A stretch of DNA of 64,000 bases, from the NCBI GenBank assembly GCA_036898135.1, contig CM072512.1, positions 14,759,517 through 14,823,516 on the forward strand, read 5' to 3'. Under the pieces are notes generated by a model. That model saw nothing but the letters and a program-made list of their open reading frames with translations, ran no database searches and had not been told where the DNA came from. This DNA comes from Oncomelania hupensis. Its lineage: Eukaryota > Mollusca > Gastropoda > Littorinimorpha > Pomatiopsidae. Shown in pieces: positions 1 through 16,985 of the stretch. Position 1 is the first letter of the stretch. Each line of letters begins with the position of its first letter. The translations under genes were made by a program, and so were the position numbers.

Positions 1-2399
1 CAATGACAAGACCAAGGCACAGCCGAAGTTCAAAGAACGCGGGAAAGGTACATCCTGTTTTACAACACTACATGAACAATTCACATTCAACAAAAGCACT
101 AATCACTGATTAGGATCTTTAACAAATGCGAAATAACGATGAACAATTCACATTCAACAAAAGCACTAATCACTGATTAGGATCTTTAACAAATGCGAAA
201 TAACGAGCAGTATACAATTACCCAAATTATCTACAGTATTAACTTTAGCCAAGGCAATGCAGAAAACGTTAAGCTATAATTGATAACATACATCGAAGGT
301 ACATTTACTTCATATTATATTATAGCTTATTCTCAACTTGTCACTATCCATTCATCTGCCCGCAGATTTCAGAAACGCTCCACATGACCATGGGACTGTC
401 AATACAAACGGTAAGCTATCTGCAGAAAGAAATATGATGATCATAATGATACTGCCTTAAATGGACTGAAAGACTCACAGTTACCTCACAAGACAAGCTG
501 ATCAACAGAAGAAGGAATTGCAGCTTACATGTAGATGAATTTCATCTACGATTCTACGAAATTGTTTGTTTTCTTCAAAGAGAAAAAAGGAAAATAAAGA
601 CTTATTCCTTTTTTTTTTCAACGAGAAAGATTAAAGGGCTGACTTATTCAAAGAAAACTGTTGACCAAAATTCTTTAGTTAGAAATGTCATCTGCTTGAC
701 AGCCCCAGTCAAAAGCCATCTTCATCACTGCATGTACAAAGCAGTTATCTTCACATCCCGATTTTTGAAAGATACCCAGCTGTTGAGATAGTAATTTCAT
801 CACAAATAATACATTATTTTCAGCCATCCAAGAGCGATATATGCAAAACAAGCAAATTCGAGACAGTTTTTAAACCACACGTTTCTGTTCTTGCACACCA
901 CTACGTGTACATGTTTCAATCAATACAGCGTGAAGTATTCACAGTAACGTGGCATAATGTAAATCTTAAACAAGATACACTGCAAGAAGAATGTCACACA
1001 AAACACAAAATTCGTAAAAATAAAAACGAATGATATCGAACATATACAGATGCAAGGGAAATCGTTGGTCCCTAGAAGTTTCTAACCATAATAAAAACAT
1101 TTTCTTCCTACTATGAAATAATAAATTGTAATAAAAATCGGTTTGGGATAAATTAATTTAAACCCAACAAACATTAATTTTAAACCGAAACGTATTATAA
1201 TAACAAGACTTGAAAACTAAAGCAGACGACTTATTCGAATTCCGGTATGTTTTACATTCTGCCTAATTTCCATTATTTGTAAAGATGTACATGTTCACAC
1301 GTAACGAAATGGCAAACATGCATTATTCAATAGATAAGTATTCAAGAAAAGGGAAATGGTCCGAGGAGTCACCCTGCGGCGCAGTCATAGGATTTTCCAC
1401 ACAATGTCCACACACTAGTCCTTTGTTTTCTTTGCACCAGGTCATGCCACCAATACTTTTACATAAATGTTAAATCTTCTGTTCACATTGGAACGCTTGA
1501 ATTTCGCATACCCCACTGAGATTGCAGTGTAGGTCAAACGCCTTTGTGAGATCGGACATTCAGTGTTCCTTGTCAGGCATAATGCAGAGGACCCTTTAAA
1601 TTAACATTATTATGCCTGTAGATGATTACGGCTAACATTAACCATGCGCGCGCAGTTGAGATCTAACAGAATTCCAAGTTGAGATTACAACAGAGTCCCA
1701 GAATGAAGACTCCTGTAAATCAGCCTTGTTTGGACTCGTTTTCATTCAAAGTTATTCAGCTCTAATGTCACGTGTTAATACTGTTTGCATTTTACCTGTA
1801 AGCAAAGTTACGATATTGTTTACGGTATAGCAGTGTCTGTACCTGCTGTGGTTAATGTTTAATGCCGCTTTTTAACGAAACAGCTTGGAAGTAGACACAG
1901 TTCAATGCCAGCTCGTTGAGTCTGAGGAAGAAACTAATGTTTGCTATCAAACGTCTGTTAAAATTGTTTCTTGACAAACGAAATTATTGTTCATTCACTA
2001 ACAAAGGCACGCAGCAACAAAACTATAGAGAAAACACCAACGCACATGGTGTCAATCAAAAGCAGACACAAAGGTTCAACAAAGAATACCAAAGATGTTT
2101 TCAGTCAACTTTGAAACGAAGTGGACAGGACTGAACATGGTTGAACTTGCAACTCACCACAATGTACAAGTAGCACAAGTATCAAATGATATCAAACGAA
2201 ACTCTCATTCCCCGACTGCGTGAAAACACACGAAGGCAGATATTCAGCATTCAATCCAGTCTTCAAAACAGCTCACAGACAAAAACGAATGGTTCAACGT
2301 TCTCATCTTTTAAAGTCCATAGTGTATTTCAGCATAGCCTTTGGCTCATCAAGGTGGAGGAGCCATGCGTACACAATAGAGCTGCTGGCCCTTCTGGCT
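1..2399 (-). other. SoxE 3' UTR and/or downstream flank
   Basis: AT-rich sequence with no credible coding frame. The 3' UTR of SoxE must start at 2399 on the minus strand and run to lower coordinates; where it ends cannot be fixed. A variant poly(A) signal ATTAAA (minus strand) lies at 1858-1863, but such hexamers are common by chance. A 67-bp tandem duplication lies near the left edge. No transposon was recognised here. Confidence 0.5.
72..205. repeat. Perfect tandem duplication, two 67-bp units
   Basis: The unit beginning ATGAACAATTCACATTC at 72 is repeated without mismatch from 139, ending in AAATAACG. The lack of divergence points to a recent duplication or an assembly stutter. Confidence 0.95.
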
Positions 2400-9097
<6,698 letters not shown>

Positions 9098-9342
9098 CTA
9101 AAAACATATACAACAATGCACACTTTGTAAATATGTAATGCGGAGGACATTCCATATAGTAATAAATAATCGGGCCCCTCCCCTCCCCACCTCTACCCCC
9201 CAAAAAAAAATTAAATTATTTCGCAGGTCATTGAGAAGATAAGTTTCAAATAACTGTGAGATACCTGGCGAAGAAAACATGATCAAAGTACAAAAAAAAA
9301 ACACAGTAAGTCAAATTACGATAATGAACGAAAGAAAGGGTA

Positions 9343-9350
9343 AACACACA

Positions 9351-9381
<31 letters not shown>

Positions 9382-9400
9382 GCACACACATATCCACACA
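9343..9400. repeat. (CA)n microsatellite
   Basis: CA repeat with short CC, TG and TATC interruptions. Confidence 0.95.
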
Positions 9401-9712
9401 TACAAAGTTACAAGTTAATCTGATGAATACATACATTATGATGGGAACCTGAGGAAAATGTATGGACTTATTTATTTATTTTAACAGACACAATGATAAT
9501 TTCAGACATGACAGGAACAAACTATATATAAAACCTACCTATGTAGCTTAGTTAAGAAAAGGCCCAACAAAACGAAGAAAAATATATAGGGCTGATCACT
9601 TTCATAAAGAAATGGCGTGCTGTCAATTAGGAAGCCCAATGAATCAGGTCAGATGCTGTTGTGACTATTCCTAATTTCTAGTGCTTAGAGAGCGTCTTCC
9701 GCTGCATTTATA

Positions 9713-9770
9713 TATTTATATAGCGCACATTTCTCAAACACAAAAAAGAGTGATTCAAGGCGCATTTACA
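9713..9770 (-). mobile_element. SINE 3'-tail fragment
   Basis: On the minus strand it reads TGTAAATGCGCCTTGAATCA, then GTGCGCTATATAAAT, the GCGCCTTGA...GCGCTATATAA module found at the 3' end of other SINE copies in this window (for example 14204-14257 and 40426-40475). Confidence 0.55.
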
Positions 9771-10326
9771 GTAATGTCCTCTTGTATTCATAATAATCAT
9801 TGCCATCTATTTTTCTTCTTCTTTTTCTTCTTCCTCTTCTTCATTTCCTCAACAATTTTACTCAAATGCGTTCCAAAGCTTTTGCTTAGTGGGATTTTCT
9901 TTTTGATGAAAGGGATCAAGACCTTTTGAACTGGTCCATATTTCCGGGTAAAAATGGTGTTTCAAATTAATGTGTGAACAATTTCCGGAGCATCGCACCA
10001 ATTAAGACACAAGGAAATTATTAGACCGTATTCAATATGCGATTTGATTTTATGCACTGTAGAGAGCGTCAGAACTATAACTTAATCACAATAGAAAAAT
10101 GTGTAGGTCACGGCTAAATGAAGCAAAAAAAATACGCTTCAACGGAAATCGGCACTTGAAACTGTAGCAACGAAACTGGCGTAGGCGTTAAGCATGTTCT
10201 ATATTTAATGTACTATTCACAGTACTACTGAACTACGGCAACTGGTCGTAGTGTCCTGAAATTATCAAACATTTGTCACTAATGAAGTACAATACAATGA
10301 AGGTCGCTGCTAATGTTCAAATCCGC

Positions 10327-10329
<3 letters not shown>

Positions 10330-10406
<77 letters not shown>

Positions 10407-10419
10407 CGACGACGACGAC
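10330..10419. repeat. (GAT)n microsatellite ending in (GAC)n
   Basis: About 25 GAT units followed by five GAC units. Confidence 0.97.
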
Positions 10420-10794
10420 AAGCTCTAATTTCTAGTGTTTTTACACCTAGGCCAACGCTGTGTTTTAACGGACATGTTCAAAGGAAGGGGAAGGGGAGAT
10501 TGAAATGCGAGTCATAACGATTGCACTACCATCAAACCTGTAGTAATCATGCGACTCAAGTCAATACGTGTAGAGAAATCCCCACGTCCATGATTTTTTT
10601 TAACATATTGAAATTTTTACCTACAAAAAAATGCAGCCTGTGACCTCTCCAGCTAAAGGGCAAGTCAACGCCTCCGTGATAGAGCCAGGCATCATAAATC
10701 ACCAGAAAATGCCGAGCTTACTCCCTAGCTGATAGATCTAACCCCGGGTCACTGTCTTAACTTGTTTATTTTTATGTCTTTGGGCCCTACTCTA

Positions 10795-11060
10795 TTACAT
10801 CCACCCTCATAACAGGTGCACACAAAAACACACACACAACGAGTTCTGAACACAACTCTATAGTATTAAGGCCTCATTTCAACAACACCCAGCCTACTCA
10901 GGATGGTCCTTGTAGTCTCTCTCTTTAGTCGCCCTCATAACTGGTGAACAGGAGCAGGTCCTATATAATCATTTTATGAAAGCCACTTCACGAAATGCCC
11001 TACTACTCAGGGTGATTCACGTCATGTAGTCTCTCTACAGCCCCTGTCGCCAGGGAGGGA
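10795..11060. repeat. Diverged tandem repeat, about two units of 110-130 bp
   Basis: CCCTCATAAC(A/T)GGTG occurs at 10804 and 10933. CTACTCAGG followed by TGTAGTCTCTCT occurs at about 10894 and 11003. Spacing differs because of indels. The family is not recognised. Confidence 0.5.
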
Positions 11061-11219
11061 ACTCTTCTTCTCTTTTATCTGCCCGAGTCAAGAGGGTGCT
11101 TCACCATTCCCATCCCACTCTCTTTAGGTTAAACCAGCATCGGAGCTATCACGGGTTTCAACTTAGAGGGTGGAACCGGTACGATTTCTCAAACCGGTTT
11201 TTAACCGGTTTTTCCAATA

Positions 11220-11818
11220 TTGATTGATTGATTGATTTATTATTGCTTTAGGTCCAGCGGACTCTTCCGAGCCAAATCAGGACCGGACAACCCCCGATCC
11301 GCATAAAAGATCTGTTGAAACAACCCCAGTGGGAAAATTGAATGCCCTCCACCGGCCAGTCACTTTACAATAAAGACATCCCACGCGAGGGACGGCTGAG
11401 GGTTGACCTCAACTACGCGAACTCCCCGATTACAAAAACAAAATAGAATACAAACATCAGTATAAATCATCAACAAAAAACATACATATAAAATGCCTAT
11501 AGTGCTAAATAGTACATTCATAGGAAGCCCTAGTGACCACCCGGCAGAAAGCGTCCAACACTCCCAAGCTGATCCAACAGACCTCATACACAAACAAGGA
11601 GTCTTGTCCAGGAAGAGTTTTCAAGAAAAAAGGTAGGTCATTGATCTAGCGAAGAAGAAGATAGTATAGCAGAGTGGTAGGACAGATCGGGAATGGGAAA
11701 GAGCAAATGAGGAAGACAGCGACAGTGGGAATTTAAAGCACTAAATTTCCAGAAAGTGGGGATACTATTTATACTGAAACCCCCGGCACTCCAACGGGGG
11801 GAACTGTTGCCGCAGTTA
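11220..11818 (-). mobile_element. Retroposon nested in the hAT element, 14-bp target duplication
   Basis: 599 bp flanked by a perfect CGGTTTTTCCAATA at 11206-11219 and 11819-11832. The 3' end is on the left: on the minus strand it finishes CTAAAGCAATAATAAATCAA(TCAA)n. A second copy lies at 39034-39610. No protein domain is recognisable in the 77-residue minus-strand frame (11360-11593). It could be a SINE or the 3' UTR of a LINE. Confidence 0.9.
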
Positions 11819-11909
11819 CGGTTTTTCCAATAGAAAACCGCGGTTTAAAACCGGTTAACCGGCTAGAAGTTACAACTGGTTACCCCGGGTAAAGGCGCAT
11901 AGTAAGCAA

Positions 11910-11981
11910 GGGAAATAACCTCTGTATTGAATTTTTTGGGGAATTTATGTCGCTAGCTACTTAACTCAGAGGCTATTTCCC
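11910..11981. repeat. Inverted repeat, 15-bp arms, inside the hAT element
   Basis: GGGAAATAACCTCTG (11910-11924) and CAGAGGCTATTTCCC (11967-11981) pair with one mismatch around a 42-bp loop. It falls where the transposase frame ends, so it may mark a deletion junction or a tiny nested element. Confidence 0.75.
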
Positions 11982-12452
11982 TCCTCCACTGTGGGTAGAT
12001 TTGGGAGTTTGCTTTTCAATTTTGAGTTTGTGAAACCGTTGGTGGAATCTGGAGTTAGCTGGATATACCTGCTTCTTTTTGAGTGCTTCACTGATTGTCA
12101 TTTGTTTTGTGTCGCCTTTACTTGTACTGGCATCTCCTTCAGTCACAATGCTCACGTCTGCGTCAGCGCTGCTGGTACACGGACTAGATCTAGCATGTAG
12201 GACTTGTGGGTTAGATCTATTGGGTGCAGGGCCCGCAGGCTTGGCTGGCTACAGCAGCAGCAAAGGGTGGTGTCGGCGAATGTGTGCATTCAGATTTGAA
12301 GTGCCACCGCCAAGTTTAATACTTGCCTTACACTCTTTACAGTACCCGGTATTATGGTCAACCTTTCCTGCTTCTGTCTCTCGCAGGAGAAAGAATCTCC
12401 AAATGTCAGCTTTCCCACGCGTGTTCGCTACGAATTTCTCTGTTTCTGCCAT
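11973..12452 (-). pseudogene. hAT transposase N terminus with BED zinc finger, broken
   Basis: Minus-strand frame from ATG at 12452. It begins MAETEKFVANTRGKADIWRF, then a BED-type zinc finger with Cys-x2-Cys (GYCKECKAS) and His-x4-His (LNAHIRRHH). A TAG stop at 12251-12249 interrupts it. The same frame resumes and includes MTISEALKKKQVYPANSRFH, which resembles the start of the region after the BED finger in ZBED-like hAT transposases. It ends at a stop at 11975. The RNase H-fold catalytic core and the dimerisation domain are absent. BED fingers bind DNA; this copy cannot encode an active transposase. Confidence 0.85.
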
Positions 12453-12601
12453 TTTGCTAGTGCTTTACGGGTCGAGTGATGTCCCTTAGAAAAACCGCGG
12501 TTTTCCGGTTTTTTTAAGGCCAAACCGGTTTACCGAACCGTGAGAAAGTCGAACCGATTTTAACCGGAAAACCGGTAAAACCGAACACCCCTATTTCAAC
12601 T

Positions 12602-13202
12602 CTTCCACCGCCCTCTCTCTGTTAAGCCGTATGTTGAGCTAGTACTTACGCATTTAAATGCTGCGAAGTTTAACTAACTACTGAAGGAAAATAAACAATT
12701 CACAGTTAAAACTCCCAACCAGTGTTGAAGACAGTACAACGTTATGACTTATAAAGAGCATTGTGATGATGTTGTTTTCCCCCCAGCCAACCCATTATTA
12801 TAAAATAAAATAAACCTGTTGGCGTTAATAATAATACAGGGATGTTTTATTTTCATTATGGTCTGTGCCTTCGTTGTAGTTTATGCACGTTTTCATCAAC
12901 CTTGGTGTTGGTGCTGGTCAGCAAAACATGTTTTCATTTCTGTGCTTGAGGTAATAAAGTATTCTTGAATCTTGAATATTTTGACTGTTTTGATCAGGTT
13001 ATTTAAAATAGGCTTCTTTTTACGTTGGTAATAATTGAATAAATTGCAAAAAAAAGTAAAATTTCACAAAAATTTCATGTTTGTAATTCCCACTACTTAA
13101 GCTTGTTTAGTTAGTATTACCATCCACCAATTTCGAAGAGGCTCAAGGTAATAATTAAGGAATATACTCATTACAATGATTTAAATAAGAACGTACCCTC
13201 AT

Positions 13203-13203
<1 letters not shown>
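12602..13203. other. Intronic stretch without recognised features
   Basis: AT-rich SoxE intron 1 sequence with no supported gene or mobile element. Confidence 0.5.
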
Positions 13204-13251
<48 letters not shown>

Positions 13252-13319
13252 TTCTTCTTCTTCTTCTTCTTCTTCTTCTTCTTCTTCTTCTTCTTCTTCT
13301 TCTTCTTCTTCTTCTTCTC
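13204..13319. repeat. Compound (ATC)n-(CTT)n microsatellite
   Basis: About 15 ATC units change directly into about 23 CTT units at 13250/13251. Confidence 0.97.
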
Positions 13320-13393
13320 ATCTTATTCCTCCTTCTTTTATATGAACTTGTTGAGTATTCGATATCGTGAGGACGATGATCTGTGTATAGTGT

Positions 13394-13771
13394 CCTATCC
13401 TATCCTATTCCGTAACTCAAAGGTCGTTGGGGCACCACAGATGATCGTTTAACCAGCGTACTCCATCTTTCTCTGTTCTCAGCAACCCTCATGGCTTCGT
13501 TCAGTGTCAAACCAGTCCATTCTCGAATGTTGTCCACCAACCCCTTTTTCTGTCTCCCTCTTTTTCTGCCTCCTTGCACCGTACCTTGCAGGATGGTCTT
13601 TACAAGGCCTGATGCTTTAATGACGTGGCCATACCATCGGAGTTTCCGTTTCTTCACCCCTGTGAGCCTGTCATCATGTTGTCCAATGGCTTGTGTGATG
13701 GTCTGTCGGACTTTGTTGTTGGTGATGTGCTAGGTATAGGAAATGCTCAGAAGTCTTCTGTAGCACCTCTA
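13394..13771 (-). mobile_element. 5'-truncated LINE with 11-bp target duplication
   Basis: 378 bp flanked by GTGTATAGTGT at 13383-13393 and 13772-13782. The minus strand encodes KKRKLRWYGHVIKASGLVKT, then RGRQKKGLVDNIREWTGLTL and NEAMRVAENRERWSTLV. This is the C-terminal tail typical of LINE endonuclease-reverse transcriptases. The 3' end on the minus strand is CGGAATAGGATAGGATAGG, the (GATAG)n-type tail seen in the other copies. It is a dead copy; relatives lie at 3154, 51821, 57783 and 63607. Confidence 0.92.
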
Positions 13772-14096
13772 GTGTATAGTGTATAATGTTATATTATTTT
13801 TGGAGAATAACTTCAATCGGTATTTATTACGTGTAAAGACCGAATTTTCCAAAGTTGGGGTGTTATCTGTAAAACTGTTGTATGAAGAAGTTTTTCTCTG
13901 TGATTTTAAAAATTAAAGAAACGATAACTGGAAGCGAAAGACAGCACGTAAGCGCCTACTTGAGACAGGTAAAAGTGGGGGTTGGTCCGCTCAAAACATG
14001 ATAAGATTTGTGTTTTATTCGCAGCGTAAACCACGTGTAATTGCCAGGAAATGTTAATATTTTATTGCGGAAATGAGTGTACAAGTGTGTGTGAGC

Positions 14097-14282
14097 GGCA
14101 GGGATAGCTCAGTGGTCAGAGCGCACGACTTGTGTGAGTGCGTATTGGGCGACGTGGGTTCGAATCCTGACTTCAGCAAAATATTTTGTGATTGCTGGAT
14201 ATTACGGGCCAGCGCCTTGAGAAGCTCTCTGAGCTTGTAAGTGCGCTATATAAGAGAAATCTCTTTCTTTTTTTCTTTTTTT
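14097..14282 (+). mobile_element. tRNA-derived SINE with T-rich 3' end
   Basis: Head GGCAGGGATAGCTCAGTGG (box A at 14104-14114) and GGGTTCGAATCC (box B at 14156-14167) have RNA polymerase III promoter form. The 3' part is CCAGCGCCTTGAGAAGCTCT then GTGCGCTATATAAGAG, a tail shared with other SINEs here. The variable arm is too long and the ends do not pair as an acceptor stem, so it is not a tRNA gene. Confidence 0.85.
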
Positions 14283-14609
14283 ACAAAAGTAGGCTGTAGC
14301 TCGCTGCTCGTGCCCTGCAATTCATTTTACGACGGACGTTTGTTACATTTAGAAATTACCCTTGTTGCCGCATTCAGTTTCGATCAGTACAGACACATGC
14401 CTCAGCGATTTATTCGAAATCAAATCACTCTTATAATCTTACAATAAACGCCCTATTCACTGCTATAATATTATACTTATATTATTACTTACTATACAAG
14501 CACTATTCCCCTTCTAATTCTCCCTCCTACTCATGAACCCGTCATGTATTAAATTGTTCTTCTCAGACGAAAGAGCTGGAATTAGACCCTCGGCCCACAA
14601 CAGGATCTA

Positions 14610-14692
14610 ACTCAAGCCTAACAAGGCGCCGACTTGCTGCTTGGAGGCGCATCCTCTAACGTCCCAGACAATTAAGCTCGTGAACCAAGCCC
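14610..14692 (-). mobile_element. Diverged internal fragment of SINE family A
   Basis: CAGGATCTAACTCAA followed by GGCGCCGAC, GCTTGGAGGCGCAT and GTCCCAGACAATTAAGC parallels the order of motifs in the full copy at 52627-53113 (CAGGATCTAACTCAA, ACGCCCACC, CTTTGGGCCATGCGCAT, GCCCGGACAACTGAGC). Confidence 0.5.
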
Positions 14693-14699
14693 TAAATTC

Positions 14700-15783
14700 A
14701 TATGATTTGTTATCAACACTGGTAAAGATACACGAATGGCACGAGCAGCAGGTCTCGTCCAGCATTATCCTGACTGCGGTGCCACACGGCTTCAGCTAAC
14801 GTCACGGGACTGTACTCCACAACACCCTGTTAATTAACGGTTGAGTAGTACTGCATTGCGTAACAAAAAAACCTCTACACAATCTCAACTTTAAAACTTA
14901 TATCCTTGTGTCTTAATAGACTCCGCGTGTACCAGCTCGCGCAGATAAAACTGCGCAGCCTTCTGATACACCCCTATCCTCCACAGGATGTGTGTTTATA
15001 TTTTACGTTCTCTAGCATACCTCGGTGCAACTGCACAATTCCCAGCACATTTTTTTTCCATATAGAATAAGTCTTGGAGAATCAACTCATATTTCGATGG
15101 CTTCCTGTAAGCGACAGAATCATAGTCTGCGTCGGTCTAACACAGCGGGCTGTTGCCAACGTTACTTTGACATATTTCAGACGGAAGCGCAGAGGGCAGA
15201 ACAGTACACGTATTGCCGTGTCAAACTCTATAGGCTATGTGACACAATCGTATAGAATAATAATTGCTAAACTCAAGCTAGCTTGCTGGAACACTATCTA
15301 GCACATAACATTAAATATCTGAGTTTCGAAATTTGAAAGTAACCCCAAACAAAACTACGCAGTAAAAGCAATTGAAACGTCGTTTGCGCAGAAGGTCAGT
15401 TGCGGAACCAGTAACTCTAGAGATGTGTGATAGCGGAGATAAGTGCAGCCTTCCAATTCTCAGTACATTTCTAAATACAGCAAAGATTGCACTCATTAAC
15501 ACGATTTTATTGCTGAAGGGAAAATTAATGGAAATAATTCGGCAATGATAGACTTGCGTGCTGAGAATAAAGTGAAAATGGAGAACCCCTGGTGTTTAAA
15601 TCTCACCCGACAGATTCTAACCTTGCAAGTTTAATCGTGAAGCTGCAATAGGGTCGTATCGTCGTCTTCTTAAGTTCTATAGCGTCCATCTGTCACACTG
15701 GACAATTATTACTGAAATGTAATGGGGTGTTGTGTAGGACTAACGCGCTGCGTGTTTCTTCACTGGAGGCAGAAGAGGAGAGA
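14700..15783. other. Intronic stretch without recognised features
   Basis: Small random-looking frames only. Nothing that I can support. Confidence 0.5.
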
Positions 15784-15784
15784 A

Positions 15785-15853
<69 letters not shown>
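15784..15853. repeat. (GA)n microsatellite
   Basis: About 33 GA units, preceded by purine-rich GAAGAGGGAG. Confidence 0.97.
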
Positions 15854-15855
<2 letters not shown>

Positions 15856-16539
15856 CTCAAGCCCCAGCGTAATGATGCAGCGGGTCTACAAACCACAAGC
15901 AGAAGCAACAAGAACAGCAGCACAAACAAGAGATAAGGGTGCCAGCAAATATTTCCAGTGGAATTTCACGGGTCGATACTTAAGTAGAGATACCACTAGG
16001 GTTAAAGTAAATCCATCGTACTGAGCGTTTTATTGTTGATAGATATCTGCGGTAGTTAAAACTCCAGTAATCATTATTATATATAAGCAATGGTTGCGCG
16101 ACCATGATTTTATGACAACAGAAGTCTATGGAGTGCGACAACATGTGACACAAATTATTATCATGCGACTATGTTTTACAAGCGCTGTATAACGTACGAC
16201 ATACAAAATATGTATTTGTAAAATGTATGTATTTGCAGAATATATATAAAGTGGGCAGGTTAGATTGTACTCGTTTTTGCTGTAGCGCCATGACCACCGA
16301 AAAACATGGCTAAATACAATTACACAACAGTTGACAGATGTATCAGGTGGATGTGTTGGGTGTGTCGGTTGTTGCAGTTGCTGTTGTAGTTGTTGTTGAT
16401 AGTGAGGTTGTTTTGAGGATGTGATTTCTTGTCCCATCCTCCCGAAACGCGGAAAAGCCACAAAGGTTGACGACAACAACACTGGGACAATTTGTTTCTC
16501 CAATATGTGTCTGAGCTTCTGCTTTTCTGCATCTGTATG

Positions 16540-16985
16540 ACTCTACTGATAAATTTTGTAAATGTTGTACTTTTAAAGTCAGGCAATTAAAAGAAGTTGT
16601 TCTTGGCTTAAATAAGCTTAAACGTACAACTAAGAACAACTTTTTTGAATTGCATGACTTCAAAAGGGCAGAGGTATTGTGACAGTACCACAAATTTTAA
16701 GTGGCTTTAGTAAGCTTCAAGTTGCTATACAACAAACTGCAACATTTCAAGTGGAAAGACTTTTTAAACCGCAGAAATGTTGTAACTTTTAAACAAAGAA
16801 CATGTAATTGGCTTAAATACGCTTAATTATTACACGACCATTGTACGGTAAAAACTTTTAACAGCGCAGAGATATTTATTGCAACATAAAAAGAACGTTT
16901 AAGTGACTAAAATAAGCTTAGCAAAGTAAACAGCTACAACTTTTGTCTAATGGCAAGACTTTTCAAAGTGCGGAAGCCAAGTTTC
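16540..16985. repeat. Degenerate ~100-bp tandem satellite, about four units
   Basis: A landmark of the form GGCTTAAATAAGCTTA recurs at 16605, 16703 (GGCTTTAGTAAGCTTC), 16810 (GGCTTAAATACGCTTA) and 16905 (GACTAAAATAAGCTTA). A second landmark (ACTTTT...GCAGA or GGCAGAGGTATT) lies about 60 bp after it in each unit. Spacings are 98, 107 and 95 bp. No coding signal. Confidence 0.7.

Larger units (their letters stand above)
11156..12601 (-). mobile_element. hAT DNA transposon with 8-bp target duplication, interrupted by a retroposon
   Basis: The element runs from 11164 (TAGAGGGTGGAACCGG) to 12593 (minus strand TAGGGGTGTTCGGTTTTACC). It is flanked by identical TTTCAACT at 11156-11163 and 12594-12601. 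The ends are imperfect inverted repeats rich in AACCGG motifs. It carries a decayed transposase start with a BED zinc finger on the minus strand. A retroposon is nested at 11220-11818. Without the nest the element is about 0.8 kb, too short for a full hAT transposase, so it is a deletion derivative. Confidence 0.9.
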
